A DNA stretch of 8,308 nucleotides from positions 1 through 8,308 of the forward strand of contig JAKAMS010000099.1 in NCBI GenBank assembly GCA_021812745.1, in the 5' to 3' direction. Shown piece after piece: positions 1-6,095 of this stretch (positions within the stretch are counted from its first letter, which is position 1; each line of letters starts with the position of its first letter). The position numbers and the translations under genes were made by a program. Source of the stretch: Bacteroidota bacterium. GTDB lineage: Bacteria; Bacteroidota; Ignavibacteria; Ignavibacteriales; Melioribacteraceae. The notes under the pieces were generated by a model, which saw only the letters and a list, made by a program, of their open reading frames with translations, had not been told where the DNA came from and ran no database searches.

Positions 1-171
1 ATTAATACGGCAGCCAAATCAGCATATCTAAATGTTCTAATTAATTGCTCGTCTCTGAGTAATCAAACTATTGCAAACGAAATAAAGAAACGTGCGGATA
101 TCCAAATGGATGAAATCTCCAGGACAAGTGATCACCTTTTAGAGCAAGTTGTCAAAGCAATTCAGCAATGA
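1..171 (+). CDS. Cyclodeaminase/cyclohydrolase family protein (FTCD C-terminal-like), C-terminal fragment
   Basis: An open frame enters from the left edge in frame 1 and ends at TGA 169-171, giving the last 56 residues of a protein. The stretch AAKSAYLNVLIN followed by a charged helical tail resembles the C-terminus of the formiminotransferase-cyclodeaminase / methenyl-tetrahydrofolate cyclohydrolase family, where a conserved 'A..GA.LNV.IN...+.D' helix is followed by a long amphipathic helix. Family members act in the cytoplasm on folate one-carbon units, either in histidine degradation (formimino-THF) or as stand-alone 5,10-methenyl-THF cyclohydrolases. Which of these applies cannot be told from the tail. 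The stop overlaps the start codon of the next gene (ATGA), suggesting co-transcription. The family call rests on one recognised motif and no active-site residues are visible, so it is moderate. Confidence 0.6.
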   Translation: MNTAAKSAYLNVLINCSSLSNQTIANEIKKRADIQMDEISRTSDHLLEQVVKAIQQ

Positions 172-1472
172 TGAAAGACATAATTAAGTCCCTTAGCGGC
201 ATAGTGTCTATGAAAATCAGATCATACACGCCCAGACTAATATGCACTCAGTTATTTTTTTTTCTAATACTTTTTTCTGCATCATCTGTAAAGCCGCAGA
301 AGGTGTCTCTCGGCATTGATGTTCTTCAAAAAAATAATTTTTCTCTTCTCGCAGGTATGCGTGTAGGATTAATTACAAATCAAACCGGAGTAAACAGCAA
401 ACTTCAATCCACAGTTGATCTTTTCAAACAAGCAAACAACTTCAATCTGACAGCAGTCTTTTCTCCGGAACATGGGCTGAAAGGTACGGTTGGTTCCGGA
501 CAGTCTTTTGATAGCTACACCGATACTGTAACAGAAATAAAATATTTTTCTCTTTACGGAAAATCTCAAAAGCCGACAAAAGAAATGTTAGCCGGGATTG
601 ACGTTCTCGTTTATGATATTCAAGATATTGGGGTTCGTTCTTATACTTACATCAGCACGTTAGGATTAGCGATGGAAGCGGCGGCTGAGAATAAAATTCC
701 ATTCATTGTTTTAGACAGACCAAATCCGCTCGGCGGTATACGTATTGAAGGAAATGTTGTTGAAGATGATTTCGTTTTGTTCGTAAGCCGTTACAAAATA
801 CCTTACGTCTACGGTTTAACTTGCGGGGAACTTGCAAATCTTATTAACTCCAAAAGCGCTATTGGAAATAAAGTGAAATGCCAGCTTAAAGTAGTAAAGA
901 TGGAAGGATGGAAACGCTCGATGAAATTTAGTGATACCGGATTGATCTGGGTTCCTACTTCTCCAAACGTTCCTTATCAAGAAACTCCATCATACTTAGT
1001 AAGCACAGGTGTATTAGGCGAACTTGTTGTTTTTGGAATTGGGATTACATACACACTTCCCTTTCAAACATTTGCTGCTGAATGGATTGATGCAGACACA
1101 CTTGCAAGAAAAATGAATGATCTTAATTTGCCGGGTGTTTTATTTAGACCGATCTCTTACAAAGTCCTTTACGGCGATTGGAAAGATAAAATTCTAAATG
1201 GTGTACAGATTTATATTACAGACTTCGACAAAGTTAACTTACTCGAGCTACAATTTTATTTTCTGCAAGTGCATCACAATCTTTACCCTACTATTAACCC
1301 TTTTACTCTAGCAACTACAACAAGAATGAAAATGTTCGATCTTGTGATGGGAACTGATAAGGTTAGAACAAAATTTTCTAAGCGTTACCGCGTTGAAGAC
1401 ATCAAAAAATTTTTAAGAAAAGATATTGACTGGTTCAGAAAGCTTTCCAGAAGGTATTATCTCTACAACTAA
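168..1472 (+). CDS. Secreted DUF1343 / NamZ-like protein (exo-beta-N-acetylmuramidase family)
   Basis: This 434-residue protein belongs to the DUF1343 family, whose characterised member NamZ removes N-acetylmuramic acid from the non-reducing end of peptidoglycan fragments. Family blocks appear in order: GIDVL (49-53), VGLITNQTGV (66-75), FSPEHG (98-103), SLYG (128-131), IDVLVYDIQDIGVRSYTYI (144-162), VLDRPNP.GG (181-190), TGLIWVPTSPNVP (257-269) and LPGVLFRP (321-328). The N-terminus has basic residues followed by a hydrophobic run (about 24-38) ending in SASS, which fits a signal peptide and export. No lipobox cysteine is seen. The annotated ATG at 168 overlaps the upstream stop; ATG 171 and ATG 210 (Met15) are alternatives, and Met15 would give a more typical signal-peptide length. 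No clear ribosome-binding site decides the start. The usual SEGRGTT-type block near residue 285 is replaced by GELVVFGIGITYTLPF, so muramidase activity is not assured. Confidence 0.88.
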   Translation: MMKDIIKSLSGIVSMKIRSYTPRLICTQLFFFLILFSASSVKPQKVSLGIDVLQKNNFSLLAGMRVGLITNQTGVNSKLQSTVDLFKQANNFNLTAVFSPEHGLKGTVGSGQSFDSYTDTVTEIKYFSLYGKSQKPTKEMLAGIDVLVYDIQDIGVRSYTYISTLGLAMEAAAENKIPFIVLDRPNPLGGIRIEGNVVEDDFVLFVSRYKIPYVYGLTCGELANLINSKSAIGNKVKCQLKVVKMEGWKRSMKFSDTGLIWVPTSPNVPYQETPSYLVSTGVLGELVVFGIGITYTLPFQTFAAEWIDADTLARKMNDLNLPGVLFRPISYKVLYGDWKDKILNGVQIYITDFDKVNLLELQFYFLQVHHNLYPTINPFTLATTTRMKMFDLVMGTDKVRTKFSKRYRVEDIKKFLRKDIDWFRKLSRRYYLYN

Positions 1473-1624
1473 ATCATTTTTAATAACTTTTTATTTATTC
1501 CCATACTGAAATCTTCCGTTTCATTTTTCACGATTCACTAACTAAAACGGACATTGTACGAAGTAAATTAAATTTACCGAATAAATTCGCCCCCCAAGAA
1601 AACAGGAATCCCTGTTTTCAAAAA
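1473..1624. other. Convergent intergenic gap
   Basis: These 152 bases separate the 3' ends of the NamZ-like gene (plus) and the nucleotidyltransferase gene (minus). The gap is AT-rich with no coding frame I would support. It contains a near-perfect odd palindrome, GTAAATTAAATTTAC (1563-1577), a run of six C (1590-1595) and the hairpin described separately. The hairpin is the only element with a plausible function, as transcription terminator. Confidence 0.6.
1598..1619. terminator. Perfect 9-bp hairpin between convergent genes, possible bidirectional terminator
   Basis: The arms GAAAACAGG (1598-1606) and CCTGTTTTC (1611-1619) are exact reverse complements around the 4-base loop AATC. The hairpin lies 5 bases past the stop of the minus-strand nucleotidyltransferase gene and 125 bases past the stop of the convergent plus-strand gene, a natural place for a shared terminator. 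Neither side has a good U-tract: the plus side is followed by AAAAAC and the minus side by TTGGGGGG. The 3' arm itself is U-rich in both orientations. Termination is therefore plausible but not typical. Confidence 0.45.
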
Positions 1625-2551
1625 CTATATCGCTAATAGCGCTTCTTCCATAGCAACGTTAATAGTTTCTAGATCGGTGTTTATACGGTGTTCATCGCCC
1701 CAATCGCTCCAATAGACACCCGTAACCTCAAGAACATTTAGGTATTGAGGAATATTTTCCAGAACGGATTTTGAAAAATTAAACGAAGGGAGATATTTAT
1801 ATAGCCGTCTAATATTTATTTTTTCCATGGAGGTACCCATCTTAGCGCGGATCGGCTTAAATGCGCCGACGAGTTCCGGCAGGCAAAAGTTTATATGCTT
1901 AATAAACGATGAGCATTTACCGATCATAACAAATGTATTGATCATACTGCCCTGGCTCATAAGAACTTTTGTGTAACTGCTGTCGGGTTTTTCAATAAAC
2001 TTTTTTACGTTAAAGATTTTGGTTACACCGTCGCTGAATAAATCGCGTGTAGGTTCGATCCATCCGTAACCGGACTCAATTTTATCAGGCTTGACTCCAA
2101 GCATAACAATAGATTTTGGATTCTCATCTACAAATTGAGCGCCTTTATCTACGTGTTCCATAAATCTTTTTTCATTTAGGATGTAATGATCTGAAGGAAA
2201 GATTGCAACAGTCGCGTTTGGATTAATGTTTTCAATTTTAAGAAGAGGTAGAAGAATTCCCGCGGCGGTATCGCGCAAGCATGGCTGTTCAAGAATTGTA
2301 ATCGGAGTCCGGTTTAATGATTCTTCTGCAATATAATTGCGGTGATCGCTATTCACAACTGTAAATAATTGACTTTGGGGAATCAGCATTGCAGCCCTGT
2401 CAATCGTATGTTTGAACATTGAGCGTGTGCCAGTGAATGTGCAATATTGCTTCGGTCGGTGATATCCGTAAAGTGTCCGAACAAAATTTTGAAGTCGAAC
2501 CCCCTCGCCCCCGGCAAGTATAACGCCCATCATATTATTACTTCGATACAT
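1625..2551 (-). CDS. Sugar-1-phosphate nucleotidyltransferase, probable mannose-1-phosphate guanylyltransferase
   Basis: This 308-residue protein is a nucleotidyltransferase of the GT-A-like NTP_transferase fold. It joins a nucleoside triphosphate and a sugar 1-phosphate to give an NDP-sugar, most likely GDP-mannose, for surface polysaccharide or glycan synthesis. Visible motifs are the nucleotide loop LAGGEGVRL (12-20), RPKQY (32-36), FPSDHY (118-123), GYGWIEP (161-167), FIEKP (185-189) and the C-terminal GVYWSDWGD (278-286), a pattern typical of mannose-1-phosphate guanylyltransferases. There is no phosphomannose-isomerase domain, so the enzyme is the short monofunctional type. The nucleotide loop has V where most relatives have T (GTRL). 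The start at 2551 is supported by GAGAG at 2561-2565, nine bases upstream; Met7 and Met8 are weaker alternatives. It is transcribed in the same direction as the his operon but is separated by 288 bases, so it is probably an independent unit. The sugar specificity is inferred. Confidence 0.82.
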   Translation of the reverse strand: MYRSNNMMGVILAGGEGVRLQNFVRTLYGYHRPKQYCTFTGTRSMFKHTIDRAAMLIPQSQLFTVVNSDHRNYIAEESLNRTPITILEQPCLRDTAAGILLPLLKIENINPNATVAIFPSDHYILNEKRFMEHVDKGAQFVDENPKSIVMLGVKPDKIESGYGWIEPTRDLFSDGVTKIFNVKKFIEKPDSSYTKVLMSQGSMINTFVMIGKCSSFIKHINFCLPELVGAFKPIRAKMGTSMEKINIRRLYKYLPSFNFSKSVLENIPQYLNVLEVTGVYWSDWGDEHRINTDLETINVAMEEALLAI

Positions 2552-2839
2552 TATAAATTACTCTCTATTAGACAGAATATTTTTTCGAGTAAATTTTTTT
2601 CAACAAGACTAATAATATTTTATATAGAAACGGCTGATTATAATTTCAATTAATGTAAATGGCTGGCTGCAAATTCTTAATCTATTTTCTAACACCAATT
2701 GATTTTCATATAGTTATACCCCTCATGCTGTCATTATCGAAGGAACCTTATTAAAGTTTAGCTTAGAAATGGATATATGTTTGGGGATGGTTTAACTGAA
2801 CTATCAATCTTAGAAAGTAAGCGAAATTGAGCTTTATTG
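2552..2839. other. Intergenic region between his operon 3' end and nucleotidyltransferase gene
   Basis: These 288 bases of AT-rich sequence have no reading frame with recognisable coding character on either strand. The part nearest 2551 holds the candidate promoter. I looked for a strong hairpin with a U-tract just past the hisIE stop (below 2840 on the minus strand) and found only very short stems, so how the his transcript ends is not visible. Confidence 0.5.
2574..2603 (-). promoter_or_regulatory. Candidate sigma70-like promoter for the nucleotidyltransferase gene
   Basis: On the minus strand, TTGAAA (2598-2603) and TATTCT (2574-2579) are separated by 18 bases. Transcription would start near 2567, leaving a leader of about 16 bases that contains the GAGAG ribosome-binding site at 2561-2565. 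The region is very AT-rich, so a chance match is possible. If the organism uses the Bacteroidetes-type promoter consensus, this box pair would be irrelevant. Confidence 0.3.
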
Positions 2840-3448
2840 CTATTTTACTTGATGACGGAAAATCAACTTATTTACAACTTCGTCAAACCCAATTTCCTGC
2901 TCGGCAAGCATTACAAGCAAATGATAGATCAAATCGGAGGTTTCATTTATGATCTCTTCTTTATCCCGGTTCTTTGCGGCAATAACTGTTTCAATTGCCT
3001 CTTCTCCGACTTTCTGAATGATTCTATCGGCACCTTCCATAAAAAGTTTTGTTGTGTAGGAATTCTCCGGAAGATTTTCCTTTCTTTCTTTAATCAATTT
3101 ATTAAGCTGATCAATGAAAAGAGTATTGTTCTTATCAATTCCAAAACATGAATAAGTGCCTTTATGACAAGTTGGACCGTCGGGTTTAGCAATAAGAAGA
3201 AGAGAATCGTTATCGCAATCTTCTTTGATATCAATAAGATTTAAGAAATTACCGGATGTTTCCCCTTTTGTCCATAAAGTATTTCTTGTTCTGCTGAAAA
3301 AAGTTACTCGTTTTGTTTCGATTGTCTTTGCAAATGCTTCTTTATTCATAAAGCCAAGCATTAAAACTTGATTTGTCTCCGAATCTGAAACAACAGCAGG
3401 AATTAAACCGCCAAGTTTTTCAAAATTCAATTCATCTGCATTTATCAT
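2840..3448 (-). CDS. hisI: Bifunctional phosphoribosyl-AMP cyclohydrolase / phosphoribosyl-ATP pyrophosphatase HisIE
   Basis: This 202-residue fusion catalyses steps 2 and 3 of histidine synthesis: pyrophosphate removal from PR-ATP (C-terminal HisE part) and opening of the adenine ring of PR-AMP (N-terminal HisI part). HisI (about 1-105) shows the metal-site motif EDCDNDSLLL with D77, D79 and D81, and zinc-ligand cysteines C78, C94 and C101 in DCD and GPTCHKGTYSCF. HisE (about 110-202) shows KLFMEGADRIIQKVGEEAIE (134-153) and the ETSDLIYHLLVML helix, with the usual acidic metal ligands. The length matches standard HisIE fusions (about 200 residues). The ATG overlaps the hisF stop (ATGA, 3445-3448), which indicates translational coupling; the Shine-Dalgarno is weak. 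It is the last gene of the operon, as in enteric bacteria. The fused gene is also called hisIE. Confidence 0.97.
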   Translation of the reverse strand: MINADELNFEKLGGLIPAVVSDSETNQVLMLGFMNKEAFAKTIETKRVTFFSRTRNTLWTKGETSGNFLNLIDIKEDCDNDSLLLIAKPDGPTCHKGTYSCFGIDKNNTLFIDQLNKLIKERKENLPENSYTTKLFMEGADRIIQKVGEEAIETVIAAKNRDKEEIINETSDLIYHLLVMLAEQEIGFDEVVNKLIFRHQVK

Positions 3449-4197
3449 AAACGCACTCTAATTCCTTTTGATTGTAAATATTGTTTCAATTCTTTTATAG
3501 TCAACTCTTCATAATGAAAAAGAGAAGCGGCGAGAGCGGCATCAACACCAATATTAAAAACATCCAGAAAATGTTCTTTAGTACCCGCGCCTCCGGAGGC
3601 AATTAACGGAATAGTTATTTTTTCTATTACTTGTTTTAAGAATGGAAGATCGTAACCGTTCTTTGTTCCGTCATGATCCATTGATGTTAATAATATTTCT
3701 CCGGCGCCAAGCTCATTAACTTTTCTGCACCACGCAAGACCATCCAATTCCGTTTCTTCTTTTCCGCCTTTAACAAATACTTTTTTTTGCGATCCAACAT
3801 TTTTTACATCAATAGCGGCAACAACAGCTTGACTGCCGAATCTTTTTGCTGCTTCAGAAATTAAAGAAGGATTTTTTACAATTGAAGTGTTAAGAGAAAC
3901 TTTATCCGCGCCGGCTCCAAGCAATGCTTCAATATCTTTCAGTTCAGAGATTCCGCCGCCTACAGTAAAAGGTATTCTAATAACTTTAGCAACTTGTTTT
4001 ACAAGTTCTAAAAGAGTTTTTCTTTTTTCGATTGAAGCTGTTATATCAAGAAAAACTAATTCATCGGCTCCTTCGTTGTAATATCTTTCAGCTAGTTCAA
4101 CCGCAGAACCGGCATGACGCAGTTCAACAAAATTAATTCCTTTTACTACCATGCCGTTTTGTACATCAAGGCAGGGAATGATTCTTTTACTAATCAA
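3445..4197 (-). CDS. hisF: Imidazole glycerol phosphate synthase cyclase subunit HisF
   Basis: This 250-residue (beta/alpha)8-barrel protein uses ammonia from HisH to convert PRFAR into imidazole glycerol phosphate and AICAR, so it also feeds purine synthesis. Both catalytic aspartates fall at the standard positions: D11 in RIIPCLDV and D130 in AAIDV. Phosphate-binding glycines appear in FTVGGGI (77-83) and IASGGAG (199-205). The start codon is TTG (4195-4197), not ATG. It is supported by AAGGA 11 bases upstream and by family alignment, since HisF proteins begin about four residues before RIIPCLDV; the first in-frame ATG would be Met16, beyond D11. The gene overlaps hisA by 8 bases at its start and hisIE by 4 at its end. 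It forms a heterodimer with HisH, encoded two genes upstream. Confidence 0.98.
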   Translation of the reverse strand: MISKRIIPCLDVQNGMVVKGINFVELRHAGSAVELAERYYNEGADELVFLDITASIEKRKTLLELVKQVAKVIRIPFTVGGGISELKDIEALLGAGADKVSLNTSIVKNPSLISEAAKRFGSQAVVAAIDVKNVGSQKKVFVKGGKEETELDGLAWCRKVNELGAGEILLTSMDHDGTKNGYDLPFLKQVIEKITIPLIASGGAGTKEHFLDVFNIGVDAALAASLFHYEELTIKELKQYLQSKGIRVRL

Positions 4198-4906
4198 ATT
4201 TTGACAGTTCCTTCAGATCAATTTTATTTTCGTAGATTGCTTTACCAACAATAGCCGCATCGCATTTGAATTCTTTGAGATCATCTAAATCGTTTTTGCT
4301 TCTTATACCGCCGGATGCAATTAAAAATAGATCGGGAAAGATTTCTTTTAAGCTATGATAAAGACGTAAGTTCGGTCCTTCAAGCATTCCGTCTTTATCA
4401 ATATCAGTAATAAGAAAGTTGTTAATACCGTAACCTTTGCATTGAGTTATATAAACGCTAATCTCAAGGTATGAATTTTCGCTCCATCCTTTTACTACAA
4501 CTTCTCCCTTCTTAGTATCTGCTGCAATAATAATTTTATCCGGTGGAAAGGATTCAACAACCTTTTCAAATTCGGGTTTATTCAAAACCGGGAGCGAGCC
4601 GACAACAACTTTATCCACTCCAATTGAAAACAACTTCGAAATATCCTCGGTGCTTCTTATTCCCCCGCCGAATTCAATTTTTAATTTTGTTTTCCGTTTA
4701 ATCTCTTCAAGAATTTTAAGTGAAGTAATTATTCCATCTTTTGATCCGGAGAGATCAACAATGTGAATCCATTCAAAACCGGACTCATCATAAATTTTTG
4801 CTTGGTCAACCGGATGATCGGAATAACTTTTCGCCGTGGCGAAATCTCCTTTTTGCAGACGGACAACTTTTCCGTCTAAGATATCAATTGCTGGAATTAT
4901 TAACAT
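4190..4906 (-). CDS. hisA: ProFAR isomerase HisA
   Basis: This 238-residue (beta/alpha)8 barrel is the 1-(5-phosphoribosyl)-5-[(5-phosphoribosylamino)methylideneamino]imidazole-4-carboxamide isomerase. It performs the Amadori rearrangement of ProFAR to PRFAR, the substrate of HisF. The N-terminus LIIPAIDILDGKVVRLQKGD carries catalytic D8. The second catalytic aspartate is D130 in AADTKKGEVVVKGW, and the phosphate loops are EFGGGIRS (78-85) and IASGGIRS (196-203). TDIDKDGMLEGPN (167-179) is a further family block. The length is typical (about 240). The tryptophan-synthesis-linked PriA variant is not suggested, because the his context is complete. It overlaps hisH by 7 bases and hisF by 8. GGA just before the ATG is the only ribosome-binding signal. 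Confidence 0.97.
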   Translation of the reverse strand: MLIIPAIDILDGKVVRLQKGDFATAKSYSDHPVDQAKIYDESGFEWIHIVDLSGSKDGIITSLKILEEIKRKTKLKIEFGGGIRSTEDISKLFSIGVDKVVVGSLPVLNKPEFEKVVESFPPDKIIIAADTKKGEVVVKGWSENSYLEISVYITQCKGYGINNFLITDIDKDGMLEGPNLRLYHSLKEIFPDLFLIASGGIRSKNDLDDLKEFKCDAAIVGKAIYENKIDLKELSKFD

Positions 4907-5487
4907 TTTTCCACAAAGTTTTTAATTAATTGAATCCCCATTTTGCCCGATTTCTCAGGGTGAAATTGAACTCCGTAAAAATTATCTTTTTCCATCGAAG
5001 AACAGAAATCAATACCGTAATTACAAATTGAAGTTGTGTTTTCATTTACCGGAACATAATAAGAATTTGCGAAATAGAAATATTCTTCATCGGGAATTTC
5101 GGAGAATAATTTTGACTGCTTAACATACCTAATTTGATTCCAGCCCATATTGGGTACTTTAATTTTTGTTTCATCAAACTTTTCAGTTGTTTCCGGAAAA
5201 ATTCCAAGACATGTTACGTTTCCTTCTTTAGATTTATCACACAACAACTGCATGCCAAGACAAATACCAAGCATCGGTTTCTTTGTTACACGCAGCATTG
5301 TAAAAAGATTTGTAATGTGAAGATTTTTTATTGCAGAAGATGCTTCGCCCACACCCGGGAAAATAATTTTGGCAGCTTTCGAGATATCACTCTCGTGATT
5401 TGTAATTAGATATTCATAGTTCAATTCATCAAGAACGTTTGCCACCGATGCCGTATTACCGGCGCCGTAATCAATCAATGCAATCAT
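4900..5487 (-). CDS. hisH: Imidazole glycerol phosphate synthase glutaminase subunit HisH
   Basis: This 195-residue class I glutamine amidotransferase hydrolyses glutamine and passes ammonia to the HisF barrel. The N-terminus IALIDYGAGNTASV is typical of HisH. The nucleophile is C76 in GICLGMQL (74-81), and the other triad members are H176 and E178 in VQFHPEKS (173-180). The oxyanion-side PGVG (44-47) is also present. The usual YFVHSY block reads YFANSY here (138-143). AAAGGA lies five bases before the ATG and is one of the best Shine-Dalgarno sites in the window; it is embedded in the end of hisB. The ATG overlaps the hisB stop (ATGA, 5484-5487), and the 3' end overlaps hisA by 7 bases. Confidence 0.97.
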   Translation of the reverse strand: MIALIDYGAGNTASVANVLDELNYEYLITNHESDISKAAKIIFPGVGEASSAIKNLHITNLFTMLRVTKKPMLGICLGMQLLCDKSKEGNVTCLGIFPETTEKFDETKIKVPNMGWNQIRYVKQSKLFSEIPDEEYFYFANSYYVPVNENTTSICNYGIDFCSSMEKDNFYGVQFHPEKSGKMGIQLIKNFVEKC

Positions 5488-6095
5488 ATCAATCCTTTTG
5501 TAGACGGCAAACTGCCTTTGTTTCTGGAATCGAATTTAAGCGCATTATTGAGAGCTCTTGCCAGCGCTTTAAATATTGCTTCAGCTTTATGATGATCGTT
5601 CTCTCCTCTTGCTTTAATATGTATGTTCGCCCTTAGTCCGATAGACAACCCCCTAAAAAATTCTTTAAACAGCTCTGTTGGAAATCCGCCAATCAACTCG
5701 CGCGTAAATTTGCAATTGAATGATAGAAAAGCTCTCCCGCCAAGGTCAACCGCACATTCAGCAAGAGCATCATCCATCGGCAGCATAAAACCAAAACGCT
5801 CAATACCTTTACGGTCGCCGAGAGCTTTGCTAATTGCCTCGCCTAGAGCAATTCCAACATCTTCTACCGTATGATGTTCATCAATATGTAAATCGCCTTT
5901 TACTTTAATATCCATATATATATTCGAATGTTTTGCCAATTGCTCCAGCATATGATCAAAAAATCCTATTCCGGTATTAATTTTAGATTTGCCGGTTCCG
6001 TCCAGATCCAGTTTTATTTTAATAATTGTTTCATTCGTCATTCTTAAATGTTCCGCTTTACGAACATTTTTTATTTTAGCAGCATTTTTATTCAT
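5484..6095 (-). CDS. hisB: Imidazoleglycerol-phosphate dehydratase HisB (monofunctional)
   Basis: This 203-residue cytoplasmic enzyme dehydrates imidazole glycerol phosphate to imidazole acetol phosphate using manganese bound by repeated histidine motifs. Visible are TGIGFFDHMLEQLAKHS (41-57), the metal motif DEHHTVEDVG (72-81), GRAFLSF (120-126), GGFPTELFKEFFRGL (136-150), the second metal motif DHHKAEAIFKALARAL (167-182) and the C-terminal GSLPSTKG (194-201). There is no N-terminal HAD phosphatase domain, so this is not the bifunctional HisB of E. coli and many Bacteroidetes. The ATG at 6095 overlaps the hisC stop (ATGA). It adds about ten residues before the first conserved block, slightly more than usual, but the overlap supports it. 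Confidence 0.97.
   Translation of the reverse strand: MNKNAAKIKNVRKAEHLRMTNETIIKIKLDLDGTGKSKINTGIGFFDHMLEQLAKHSNIYMDIKVKGDLHIDEHHTVEDVGIALGEAISKALGDRKGIERFGFMLPMDDALAECAVDLGGRAFLSFNCKFTRELIGGFPTELFKEFFRGLSIGLRANIHIKARGENDHHKAEAIFKALARALNNALKFDSRNKGSLPSTKGLI

Noticed and set aside
1..171. Left-edge fragment as the C-terminus of MurQ (MurNAc-6-phosphate etherase), suggested by the NamZ neighbour
   Set aside because: The AYLNVLIN motif fits the cyclodeaminase family better, and the expected MurQ C-terminal helices with a GG-containing repeat are absent.
255..263. Run of nine T in the signal-peptide region of the NamZ-like gene, as a phase-variation site
   Set aside because: The tract encodes the hydrophobic core (Phe codons), which explains it; a single T9 in an AT-rich genome is weak evidence.
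2447..2653. Plus-strand open frame spanning the nucleotidyltransferase start and the intergenic gap
   Set aside because: Half of it is antisense to conserved codons and the rest is AT-rich intergenic sequence; no ribosome-binding site or recognisable domain.
2790..2839. Possible terminator just past the hisIE stop
   Set aside because: Only 3-4 bp stems (for example AAGC/GCTT) can be drawn and there is no U-tract.
2837..3151. Plus-strand open frame of 104 codons opposite hisIE
   Set aside because: It lies antisense to a clearly conserved gene and its translation matches no family; it is a shadow frame.
5623..5874. Plus-strand open frame of 83 codons opposite hisB
   Set aside because: It is antisense to the conserved hisB core with low-complexity, Ser/Pro-rich translation and no start signal.
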